DNA of 64,000 nucleotides from Enhydrobacter aerosaccus (lineage in GTDB: Bacteria; Pseudomonadota; Alphaproteobacteria; Reyranellales; Reyranellaceae), in NCBI RefSeq assembly GCF_900167455.1, contig NZ_FUWJ01000017.1, positions 1 to 64,000 on the forward strand, read 5' to 3'. The position numbers and the translations under genes were made by a program. Shown piece by piece: positions 54,496-62,383 of the stretch. The notes under the pieces are model-generated. The model ran no database searches. It was not told the DNA's origin and saw nothing but the letters and a program-made list of their open reading frames with translations. Positions within the stretch are counted from its first letter, which is position 1; each line of letters starts with the position of its first letter.

Positions 54496-55731
54496 TCAGA
54501 TCTTGATGACGTATTGCTGATTGTCGGTCGGCTTCTTGATCAGATCGCAGACACCGGCCGTGTCGAGCGGCTTCTGCTGCTCGTAAGTCTCGAGGACCGA
54601 CCACTTCTTGTCCTTGGCCACGGCGAGATAGGCATTGCGGATCGCATGGTGGGTCGCGTGGTCGAGCACGACCTTGCCGCTTGGACCGTCGTAGGAGATG
54701 CCGCCTTCGAGGGCCGCCACCACCTTGTCTCGGTCGATGGAGTTTGCCGCCTTGACGCCCGCCACCCAGAGATAGAAGCCCTCGTAGGTCGCGGCGGCCA
54801 GTTCGCTGATATAGGGGATGTCGGGGAACTTGGCCTTGAGCTTCTTCACGTAGCTGGTGCTGGCCGGTGTGGTGAGTTCCTCGAAATAGCCATAGGAGCC
54901 GAGCACGCCATCGCTCTCCTTCTCATCGAGCGTCGACGGCTCGTTGACCAGACCGAAGGTTGTCGAGGCGATGGGAATCTGCGCCTTCATGCCGGCGGAG
55001 GTCCACTGGCGGTAGAAGGAGGTATGGTTGCCGCCGACCAGGGCGGAAAGAAGGAGATCCGGCTTGGCTGCCTGGATCTTGCTGATGGTCGGGCCGAAGT
55101 TGGTGACGTCGAGCGGGAAGAAGTCGACCGAAACGATTTCGCCGCCATTGTCCTTTGCGTACTTGGTCATCCACTTGGCGGTGATCTGGCCATAATTGTA
55201 GTCGGCCGCGATGATGTAGGCCTTCTTGCCCGCCTTCTTCATGGCATAGGGGACGAGCTTCTCCACCGTCTGGGCGGGCGTGGTGCCGGTGCAGAAGGTG
55301 TTGCGGTCGCAGACGCCGCCCTCATAGAGCGTGTTGTAGAAGTACAGGACCTTGAACCGGTCGAAGGTCGGCCGGACCGCCTCGCGCGACGCGGAGGTGA
55401 TGCCGCCATGGACGACCGCGACCTTGTCCTTCAGCGCCAGCTGCTGGGCGTACTGCGAGTACATCTGGATGTTCGACTGCGTGTCGTAATGCACCAGCTT
55501 GAGCGGCCGGCCGAGCAGTCCGCCCGCCGCGTTCACTTCCTCGATGGCGAGGATCAGGCTGTCCACCATCGGTACGCCGGAGGCCGCGATCGGACCTGAT
55601 TGATCGTGCAGGCTGCCCACCAGGATCGGTTCGTTTGCGCCGAAGGCACGGCCGGTAAAGATGGCCGGAGACGCGAGCGCCGCCGATGCCGACAGGGTTG
55701 CCTTGAGAACGCTACGTCGCGGAAGCCGCAT
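54496..55731 (-). CDS. Urea/short-chain amide ABC transporter substrate-binding protein (UrtA/FmdD-like)
   Basis: 411 residues. Tat-like leader RRSVLKATLSASAALASP, then ILVGSLHDQSGPIAASG and INAAGGLLGRPLKL-type motifs of the Leu/Ile/Val-binding group; YNTLYEGGVCDRNTF and AADYNYGQITAKWM belong to the UrtA/amide subgroup. Binds the solute in the periplasm. Separated by 114 bases from the permease genes. The promoter region upstream has a perfect TATAAT on the minus strand. Confidence 0.9.
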   Translation of the reverse strand: MRLPRRSVLKATLSASAALASPAIFTGRAFGANEPILVGSLHDQSGPIAASGVPMVDSLILAIEEVNAAGGLLGRPLKLVHYDTQSNIQMYSQYAQQLALKDKVAVVHGGITSASREAVRPTFDRFKVLYFYNTLYEGGVCDRNTFCTGTTPAQTVEKLVPYAMKKAGKKAYIIAADYNYGQITAKWMTKYAKDNGGEIVSVDFFPLDVTNFGPTISKIQAAKPDLLLSALVGGNHTSFYRQWTSAGMKAQIPIASTTFGLVNEPSTLDEKESDGVLGSYGYFEELTTPASTSYVKKLKAKFPDIPYISELAAATYEGFYLWVAGVKAANSIDRDKVVAALEGGISYDGPSGKVVLDHATHHAIRNAYLAVAKDKKWSVLETYEQQKPLDTAGVCDLIKKPTDNQQYVIKI

Positions 55732-55770
55732 GGAAAATCCTCTGATCGAAGGCGGCTCGCTGCCGCTTAA

Positions 55771-55799
55771 ATTATATGAAAACGAAATAATCCATTTCG
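55771..55799 (-). promoter_or_regulatory. Candidate promoter of the amide-binding-protein gene
   Basis: Minus-strand TATAAT at 55771-55776 within an AT-rich stretch. A small inverted repeat CGAAAT-N5-ATTTCG (55783-55799) lies where the -35 region would be, which suggests a regulated rather than strong constitutive promoter. Confidence 0.4.
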
Positions 55800-55863
55800 C
55801 AAGTAATTTCTTCCGCCCGGCATATTCGAGCGGTTGTGCTGCGGGTCTTCGACCTGCCCGTCG

Positions 55864-56907
55864 CTATGTCGGGCTCATGATCCGGAACTCACAGCCCTCG
55901 ACAGTGGCGAAATGGATCGGCCGGCTGATGCCCGCCGCGGCGATCGGTTCGGTGCCGCGCGCTGTACGGCTTTGCGCTATTCGGCCGACGCGCTTGCGCA
56001 GGGCTGGCTGCTGAAAGGCGCCGGCGGCACTGACAAGGCTCGCCAGGCAATGGATGCCCTCGTAGCAGGACTGGCCGAAGGCGTTGATGGGCGGCGGTGT
56101 CTCCCCGAACGAGTCGTGATAGCGCTCGAGGAAGGCATCGTTATTGCGGGAGCGTAGTGTCGAGAAGTAGGCCGAGGTCGCGTAGAAATTCTCTGTCGCA
56201 TCGGGGCCGATCGCGTAGAGGATCGTCTCGTCTATGCCCGACGTGAAGCGGAGGCAGTGCCGGGCGAGGCCTGTTTCGGCGAAAGCACGATTGAAGCCGA
56301 TGGCCTCGTATCCGAGCAGATAAGGCATGACGACGTCGGCTTGCGCGCGGCGGATGTCGGCAAAAAGCAGATCGTAATCCTCGAAGCCGAACGGGAGGAT
56401 TCTTTCCCCCACGACCGTGCCGCCGGCATCCCGGATCATGCGCTTGGCTTTGGCAAAGGTGGCTCGCGGCCAGACATAGTCGTTGCCGACGAGGTAGTAG
56501 CGGCTCGCGCCTTTGGCCGTGCCAAGCCATTCGATCCCTGGCTTCAGCAGCTCATCGGACGTCTCGCCGACGGTAAGTACGCCGGCATCGTGTTCGTCGC
56601 CCTCGAACTGAGGCGTGTAGACATAGGGGACGCGGCCGCTGACGACCCGCAGGACCGGCTTGCGGGCATAGCTCGGAACCATGGCGACGATGGCGTCGAT
56701 ACCGTCGATATCGACCGCAACGGCCGCCGCCTCCGCGGCATCGGCACCGGTACGGCCGGCATTGGCGATGACGAGATCGACCTCGCGGCCCAGCAATCCA
56801 CCGGTGGCATTGATCTCGGCGATTGCCATGATGGCGCTGGCCTCTGCCGAGGGCCCCCAGATCCCCGCCGGTCCTTCGAGCGGCGTCAACAAGCCAATGC
56901 GGATCAT
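55864..56907 (-). CDS. Cytosolic AmiC/UrtA-like solute-binding sensor
   Basis: 347 residues, same fold as the binding protein downstream (ASGLL-type opening IRIGLLTPLEGPAGIWGP, INATGGLLGREVDLV, YYLVGNDYVWPR). The frame starts directly at the fold with no signal peptide. In Pseudomonas AmiC such a cytosolic protein senses amides and controls amidase expression. Placed first in the amide operon and close to a MarR regulator, a sensing role is likely; a mis-set start hiding a leader is the alternative, but no upstream start yields one. Confidence 0.75.
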   Translation of the reverse strand: MIRIGLLTPLEGPAGIWGPSAEASAIMAIAEINATGGLLGREVDLVIANAGRTGADAAEAAAVAVDIDGIDAIVAMVPSYARKPVLRVVSGRVPYVYTPQFEGDEHDAGVLTVGETSDELLKPGIEWLGTAKGASRYYLVGNDYVWPRATFAKAKRMIRDAGGTVVGERILPFGFEDYDLLFADIRRAQADVVMPYLLGYEAIGFNRAFAETGLARHCLRFTSGIDETILYAIGPDATENFYATSAYFSTLRSRNNDAFLERYHDSFGETPPPINAFGQSCYEGIHCLASLVSAAGAFQQPALRKRVGRIAQSRTARGTEPIAAAGISRPIHFATVEGCEFRIMSPT

Positions 56908-57066
56908 CGAACGTGCCCCATGGTCACTGCGAACGGGACGCGGACATGCCCTCGTTCCGCGGGCGTCATCCGTTGTGGCGTTGGCGACGGGGCGACGATC
57001 CGGCGACCGCCGTCCATCGTGAGCCCACACTCCGCCCCAGAACGCCGCAAAGGACGCAAAAATCGA

Positions 57067-57083
57067 AGCAGTTATCGTGCCAA
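57067..57083 (-). promoter_or_regulatory. Sigma-54-type (-24/-12) promoter of the amide operon
   Basis: On the minus strand TTGGCACG-ATAA-CTGCT matches the sigma-54 consensus TTGGCACG-N4-TTGCW, with the key GG and GC dinucleotides ten bases apart. Only one consensus base differs. Start of transcription would be near 57056, about 150 bases before the sensor gene, directed into the amide operon. Confidence 0.6.
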
Positions 57084-57156
57084 TAGATGGCTGGTTGGCC
57101 GACGCCGCAGCCCGAGACTCATCGAAGGTCTTGAAGTTGCAGCGCTCCGTCGGTTA

Positions 57157-57178
57157 GATATCTGAAAATTCAGATATC
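57157..57178. promoter_or_regulatory. MarR-type 22-bp palindrome (operator)
   Basis: Arms GATATCTGAA (57157-57166) and TTCAGATATC (57169-57178) around two bases. It ends 19 bases before the MarR start. Length and symmetry fit MarR dimers. Probably autoregulatory. Confidence 0.65.
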
Positions 57179-57197
57179 AACGGACGAGAACCGCGTC

Positions 57198-57623
57198 GTG
57201 CCCCGCTCCGACAGAATGGAACACCAGCTTGCCTATCTCATCGCGAGCGTAAACCGGCAGCTCGAGATCGACCTCGAAGAGAAGCTCAAAGGTGAGGGCG
57301 TGGCCCTCGAGCACTTCCGGATCCTGAGTGCGCTTGCCTCCCAGAACGGGCAGCCCATGGGCGAACTTGCGCACCGTGTGCTGGTCGATTCGACCACCTT
57401 GACCAAGATCATCGACAAGATGACGGCCGACGCGCTGGTGTACCGGGCACCCGATTCGAACGACCGGCGCAGGGTCCTGGTCTTTCTCGCTTCCAAGGGG
57501 CAGGCGCTGCACAAGAAGCTGAAAGGTCTTGCCGTCCAGCAGGAACGGGACATCCTGGGGACCCTCGATGCCGAAGGAGCCGGCAAGCTTGAAGCCATCC
57601 TGCGGACGATGATTCAGGGATAA
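57198..57623 (+). CDS. MarR-family transcriptional regulator
   Basis: 141 residues. Wing helix region ALEHFRILSALASQNGQPMGELAHRVLVDSTTLTKIIDKM includes the recognition helix, followed by DSNDRRRVLVFLASKG, the wing signature. Divergent from the amide operon with the palindrome and the sigma-54 site between. GTG start; an inner ATG is seven codons on. Predicted to control the amide genes and itself; ligand unknown. Confidence 0.88.
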   Translation: MPRSDRMEHQLAYLIASVNRQLEIDLEEKLKGEGVALEHFRILSALASQNGQPMGELAHRVLVDSTTLTKIIDKMTADALVYRAPDSNDRRRVLVFLASKGQALHKKLKGLAVQQERDILGTLDAEGAGKLEAILRTMIQG

Positions 57624-57785
57624 TGCTCACTGCCACTTCCGTTGTTCGAGGCGGCTCCTGACGGCTCCTAGGGGGCTGCGAGCATGCTGCGGCATTGTCG
57701 AGCGTCCGCCGCGGTTCACGCAATCCGGGCTCGGTCTTCTCCTTGGTCGGTGGCATGATCCCGCCAATCTGAACAGGAGACACGC

Positions 57786-58505
57786 ATGACCCTCGACCGC
57801 GCGGTGATCGACGCCTTGTCCGCCGTTTCCACTGCCACCCTGACCACAGTCCTGCTGAAGAAAGGGCTACGAAACGTCTGGATGCGCGGCACGCGGCCCT
57901 TGAAGCCCGGCCAGCCTCGGCTGGTGGGACGAGCCTTTACCCTGCGTTTTGTCCCGGCGCGCGAGGATCTCGCCACGCCCGAATCTTGGTCGTCGCCGCG
58001 TTCGACCCGCGCGGCGATCGAGGACATGCCGGCCGGTTGCATCGCGGTTGCCGACGCGATGGGCGTCACCGACGCCGGCATCTTCGGCGACATCCTGACG
58101 GCGCGCATGAAGAAGCGTGGCGTGGCCGGCCTGGTCACCGACGGCGTGATGCGCGATTTGGCTGGCGTGCTGGGAACCGGCCTTCCGGTCTGGTGTCAGG
58201 GTGGAGCGGCGCCGCCGTCGGTTGCCGGCCTGACGTTCGTGGGTTGGCAGGAGCCGATCGGCTGCGGCGGCGTTGCCGTGTTCCCCAACGATGTCGTGGT
58301 CGTCGACGACGATGGCGCCGTCCTGATCCCCCAGGCGCTGCTTGACGATGTGGTCGCGGTGGCCGGCGAGCAGGAAAAGCTCGAAGCCTGGATCATGACG
58401 GAGGTCGAAAGCGGTGCCTCGCTGCCCGGCCTCTATCCGCCGAACGCCGAGAACAAGGCGCGTTACGAGGCCTGGAAGGCAGCACGCAACAAGGCTGCCG
58501 ACTGA
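57786..58505 (+). CDS. RraA-like aldolase/regulator family protein
   Basis: 239 residues. GDILTARMKKRGVAGLVTDGVMRD is the shared metal and substrate motif of the 4-hydroxy-4-methyl-2-oxoglutarate aldolases and RraA. Longer C-terminal part than RraA (YPPNAENKARYEAWKAAR). An aldolase/lyase in aromatic or C4-dicarboxylate breakdown is more likely than an RNase E regulator. Ribosome site CAGGAG; strong terminator follows. Confidence 0.8.
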   Translation: MTLDRAVIDALSAVSTATLTTVLLKKGLRNVWMRGTRPLKPGQPRLVGRAFTLRFVPAREDLATPESWSSPRSTRAAIEDMPAGCIAVADAMGVTDAGIFGDILTARMKKRGVAGLVTDGVMRDLAGVLGTGLPVWCQGGAAPPSVAGLTFVGWQEPIGCGGVAVFPNDVVVVDDDGAVLIPQALLDDVVAVAGEQEKLEAWIMTEVESGASLPGLYPPNAENKARYEAWKAARNKAAD

Positions 58506-58522
58506 AAGGACACTCCGCAAAC

Positions 58523-58553
58523 AAAAGGCCGCCCGGATTTCGGGCGGCCTTTT
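58523..58553 (+). terminator. Rho-independent terminator after the RraA-like gene
   Basis: Stem AAAAGGCCGCCCG / CGGGCGGCCTTTT with a five-base loop, 17 bases after the stop codon. Could also work from the minus strand. Confidence 0.85.
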
Positions 58554-58645
58554 GCAGTCGCGTTGTTAGACGAAAAGAAACAGTCTGGCAACGGTCGGCA
58601 CATCGCAATAGATGAGGTCCCCTTCGCGCATCGGAGAGGACCATC

Positions 58646-59893
58646 ATGATCGCTTGCGGACTGGATTTCGGCACGTCGAACTCGGCGATCGGCGTCGCGC
58701 GCGATGGGGCAGCGGCGCTGGCGCCGATCGAGGGCAACGACACGCTGATGCCGAGCGCGCTGTTCTTCGACTATGAAACCAAGGGCCAGGTGCTGTTCGG
58801 CAACGAGGCCATCGCGGCCTATGTCGGACAGACCGAAGGCCGGCTGATGCGGGCGCTCAAGTCGCTGCTGGGGTCGCCCCTGATCGACGAGGAGACCAGC
58901 CTGGGTGGTCGCAAGGTGGCGCTCACGGAAGTCGTGGAGATTTTCGTACGGCACCTGAAGGGCAAGGCCGAAGCCTTTGCCGGTCGGGAGATCACGACTG
59001 TCGTCCATGGCCGGCCGGTGCGCTTCGTCGACAACGACGACAAGGCGGATGCGCGGGCGCAGACAGTGCTGGAAGGCATCACCCGGCGGGCGGGCTTTCG
59101 CGATATCCGGTTCGTCTACGAACCCATCGCGGCGGCTCATCACTATGAGCAGACGATACAGCACGAGGAAGTGGTGCTCGTTGCCGACATCGGCGGCGGC
59201 ACAAGCGACTTTTCCATCATCCGGGTCGGCCCGCAGCTTCGGGAGCGCGCGGACCGCAGTCGTGACGTTCTTGCCACCGCCGGCGTGCATATCGGCGGTA
59301 CCGACTTCGACAGCGCCCTCAGCCTCGCTGCCGTGATGCCGCTTCTGGGGCTGGGCACCCGGCTCGTCGAGAAGAACCTGCCGATGCCAAACGCGCCTTA
59401 TCATGAGCTCGCCACCTGGGCGACGATCAACTTCGCCTACACCTATCGCAACGAACGTGCCCTCGCCGAGCTGGCTGCACTCGCATGCGAGCCTGAAAAG
59501 GTGGAGCGCCTGTTGACTGTGGTGCAGCACCGGCTCGGCCATCGCCTCGCCTTGGCCGTGGAGGAGGCGAAGATCGGGCTTAGCGTCGAGAAGCGGGCGG
59601 GCGTCCCTCTCGCCTTCATCGAACCCGGTTTCGCGGCGACGGCGACGCGGGTCGATTTCGATCGTGCTATCGAGGCCGATATGGAACAGCTCTACAAGAC
59701 CGCGGGCGATTGCATTGCAGCGGCAGGACTCGGACCATCAGGCATCGATACGGTCTTCCTCACGGGCGGATCGAGCCGCGTTCCGGCAGTGCGGGTCGCG
59801 ATCGGACGGGCGGCACCGTCTGCGCGGGTGGCCGGTAAGTCGGATCTCCTGTCCGTTGCGCTCGGCTTGACCCAGATGGCGGGACGGATGTGA
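58646..59893 (+). CDS. Hsp70-family protein lacking a substrate-binding domain (YegD-like)
   Basis: 415 residues, only the actin-like ATPase. Phosphate loop GLDFGTSNSAIGV, second loop LVADIGGGTSDFSI and adenosine motif VFLTGGSSRVPAV are intact. DnaK is about 640 residues; the C-terminal peptide-binding part is absent, as in E. coli YegD. A separate partner or a non-chaperone role is expected. Single gene with a GGAGAGGACC ribosome site. Confidence 0.85.
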   Translation: MIACGLDFGTSNSAIGVARDGAAALAPIEGNDTLMPSALFFDYETKGQVLFGNEAIAAYVGQTEGRLMRALKSLLGSPLIDEETSLGGRKVALTEVVEIFVRHLKGKAEAFAGREITTVVHGRPVRFVDNDDKADARAQTVLEGITRRAGFRDIRFVYEPIAAAHHYEQTIQHEEVVLVADIGGGTSDFSIIRVGPQLRERADRSRDVLATAGVHIGGTDFDSALSLAAVMPLLGLGTRLVEKNLPMPNAPYHELATWATINFAYTYRNERALAELAALACEPEKVERLLTVVQHRLGHRLALAVEEAKIGLSVEKRAGVPLAFIEPGFAATATRVDFDRAIEADMEQLYKTAGDCIAAAGLGPSGIDTVFLTGGSSRVPAVRVAIGRAAPSARVAGKSDLLSVALGLTQMAGRM

Positions 59894-59924
59894 GGACCTC
59901 GGCGGCTTCCCGATCGAGCGTGCT

Positions 59925-60905
59925 TTATGCCAGCAGTCCGAGGCTCCTGAAGCTCGCATGACCCTTGCGGCCGATCACGAGGTGATCGTGGATCGAGATG
60001 CCGAGCGCTTCGGCCGCCTTGCGGATCTCTTTCGTCATCTCGATGTCATCGCGTGACGGCTTGGGATCGCCACTCGGATGGTTGTGCACGAGGATCAATG
60101 CCGCGGCGCCCAGCTCGAGCGCCCGCTTGATCACCTCGCGGGGGTAGACCGGCGTATGGTCGATCGTGCCGCGTTGCTGGACCTCGTCGGCGATCAGCAC
60201 GTTCTTGCGGTCGAGGAACAGGATGCGGAACTGCTCGGTCTTCTCGTGTGCAAGCGCGGCGTGGCAATAGTCGAGGAGCTGCTGCCAATTGGTGAGCACC
60301 GGCATGTCCTTGACCTTGCGCTCGGCCAGCCGGCGGCCTGACTCGCGCACCGCGCGGAACAGAACCAGCGTCCGCTGATCGATCTCGAACTCGCGCAACT
60401 GAGCCGGTTCGGCGGCGAAGATGTCGCCCAGCGTGCCGAAGCGCTCGAGCAGCCGCTTCGCCAGCGGCTTGGTGTCGATGCGCTCGATGGCATAGAAAAG
60501 AAGCAGTTCCAGCAGCTCGTAGTCCGGCAGGGACTCGATCCCCGCCTTGAGCACCCGCTCGCGCACGCGGGCACGGTGGCCGTGATAGTGCGGCTTGGGC
60601 TCGGACATGCCGCTGTTGTGGCTGGCGACTGCGGGCCGCGCTTCGAGGGCCGCCTTCAGTCGCGGCGACGGATCCTCGCCGATGAACTCCCAGCACTGGT
60701 CGAGACGGTTCCAGGTGCCGCCGGCGTCACGCAGCAGGGTACGGTACGGAAGCGTGTTGCCGCTTATGCGCCAAAGCGCATTGGTCGCTTGCAGCCGCAG
60801 CCCGGCAGCGAGCAATGCCAGAAGCGCATCGTCATCGGCGGCGCGGTCCACGGAAATGGACGCGGCGTCCTCTTCTGCGGCACAGATTTTTCGTGCTCTC
60901 CCCAT
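59925..60905 (-). CDS. radC: RadC/JAB-family protein with N-terminal extra domain
   Basis: 326 residues; usual RadC is about 225. The RadC part starts near residue 100 (MSEPKPHYHGHRARV), with helix-hairpin-helix ELLELLLFYAI and JAB motif VHNHPSGDPKPSRDD. Residues about 25-92 form a small domain with LPYRTLLRDAGGTWNRLDQCWEF, similar in outline to short Trp-rich domains fused to nucleic-acid enzymes. ATG at 60905 is used; if the inner ATG (60608) were used the extra domain would be lost, but it has no ribosome site. Confidence 0.8.
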   Translation of the reverse strand: MGRARKICAAEEDAASISVDRAADDDALLALLAAGLRLQATNALWRISGNTLPYRTLLRDAGGTWNRLDQCWEFIGEDPSPRLKAALEARPAVASHNSGMSEPKPHYHGHRARVRERVLKAGIESLPDYELLELLLFYAIERIDTKPLAKRLLERFGTLGDIFAAEPAQLREFEIDQRTLVLFRAVRESGRRLAERKVKDMPVLTNWQQLLDYCHAALAHEKTEQFRILFLDRKNVLIADEVQQRGTIDHTPVYPREVIKRALELGAAALILVHNHPSGDPKPSRDDIEMTKEIRKAAEALGISIHDHLVIGRKGHASFRSLGLLA

Positions 60906-60985
60906 GCGACAACCGTCCCATCCAACCGCGGCAGAAACCGGGCAGGATGGTGGTCAAGCCGCGATCCCTGTAGCGTGCCGGCGCC

Positions 60986-62383
60986 ATGAGTTTCGCCGAG
61001 ATCGATGCCGCTTGCACGGCCTTCACCCAACAGGAGCGCTTGCCAGGATTGGCGGCGGGCATCGTACAAGAGGGACGGCTGACCCATGTCACGACGATCG
61101 GGCTGGCCGACATCGAGGCCGCGCGGCCGGTGATGGCGGAGACGGCCTTCCGCATCGCCTCCATGACCAAGCATATGACCGCGCTGGCGGTGCTGGCCCT
61201 GCGGGATCAGGGAAAGCTCGTGCTCGATGCGCCGGTTGCCGAGTACGTGCCACAGTTCGCGGCAGTCAAACCGGCAACGCGCGACAGCGCATCGGTCTCG
61301 GTGCGGCACCTCATGAGCCATGCGGCAGGGTTCGTGACCGACGACCCGTGGGGCGACCGGATGCTCGGCATGACGCCGGCGGCCCTCGATGCCTTGATGG
61401 CGGAGGGCCAGCTCTTCGCGCGGCCGCCGGGTCTCGCTTTCGAATACAGCAACCTCGGCTATGCACTACTCGGTCGCGTCCTGACCAATGTCAGCGGCGA
61501 GCCCTATCAATCTTTCATCAGGCGCACTTTCCTCGATCCGCTTGGCATGGCGCGGACGACGTTCGATGCGTTCGCCGCGATGAAGCAGGATTTCGCGTGG
61601 GGCTATCGGCAGGACGAGGGACAATGGTCGCGCGAGCGCATCGAGCCCGATGGAGAAGTGGGTGCGATGGGCGGGCTGGTGACCACGGTGCCGGATTTTG
61701 CGCGCTGGATCGCCTTCCTGCTCGATGCCTGGCCGGCGCGGGACGACCCGGAGTCGGGACCGGTGCGGCGGTCGACAATTCGAGAGATGGGCTTATGGCA
61801 TTCGATGCCCTGGCCGCTCGAACTGCCGGGCGCAGTTCCCGAGGCGACGGCCTACGGCGCCGGCTTGATGAACTCCGTACACGGCAAGCTGGGACGGCGG
61901 TTGCATCACTCGGGCGGTCTGCCGGGTTATGGTTCGCATGTGCTGATGATGCCGGAGCGCGGCTGCGGCGTGTTCGCCTTCGCCAATCGCACCTACGCGC
62001 CGATGTCGCGTCTGACGCTGCGTCTTGCGGAAATGCTTCACGACGCTACGGCAACGCCGCCGTTGCCGCCTCCATCGCCGTTTCTCGCACAGGCCGTCGA
62101 ATCGGTGGTGGCCGCCTATGCCGCCGGCCGGATCGAGGTGCCGGGTGCGATCTTCGCCGGGAATTTCCTGCTCGACACGCCAGCGCGCTACCGCGACGCC
62201 GAACTCGCCTCGCTGAAGGAGCGGTTGGGCGAGGGCAGGCTGGAGCGGATCGAGCCCACCCATGCGCTGGGCGGCAAGTTCACACTGGCCTGTGCGCGTG
62301 GTCGCCTGAAGGGCACGATCATCCTTTCGCCCGACGCGCGACCGGGGCTGCAGAAGCTCGTGCTGACGGCAGAGCCGCTTTAG
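60986..62383 (+). CDS. Serine hydrolase of the beta-lactamase / esterase (class C) family
   Basis: 465 residues. Ser59-x-x-Lys62 in IASMTKHM, Tyr154 in FEYSNLGY and HHSGGLPGYG (in place of KTG) form the active site of the EstB/D-aminopeptidase-like group. No signal peptide, so cytosolic esterase or peptidase is more likely than antibiotic resistance. C-terminal lipocalin-like domain from about 370. Its stop overlaps the map stop tail to tail. Confidence 0.82.
   Translation: MSFAEIDAACTAFTQQERLPGLAAGIVQEGRLTHVTTIGLADIEAARPVMAETAFRIASMTKHMTALAVLALRDQGKLVLDAPVAEYVPQFAAVKPATRDSASVSVRHLMSHAAGFVTDDPWGDRMLGMTPAALDALMAEGQLFARPPGLAFEYSNLGYALLGRVLTNVSGEPYQSFIRRTFLDPLGMARTTFDAFAAMKQDFAWGYRQDEGQWSRERIEPDGEVGAMGGLVTTVPDFARWIAFLLDAWPARDDPESGPVRRSTIREMGLWHSMPWPLELPGAVPEATAYGAGLMNSVHGKLGRRLHHSGGLPGYGSHVLMMPERGCGVFAFANRTYAPMSRLTLRLAEMLHDATATPPLPPPSPFLAQAVESVVAAYAAGRIEVPGAIFAGNFLLDTPARYRDAELASLKERLGEGRLERIEPTHALGGKFTLACARGRLKGTIILSPDARPGLQKLVLTAEPL

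Noticed and set aside
60986..62383. Calling the serine hydrolase a beta-lactamase resistance gene
   Set aside because: No signal peptide and HSG in place of KTG; esterase or peptidase group more likely.
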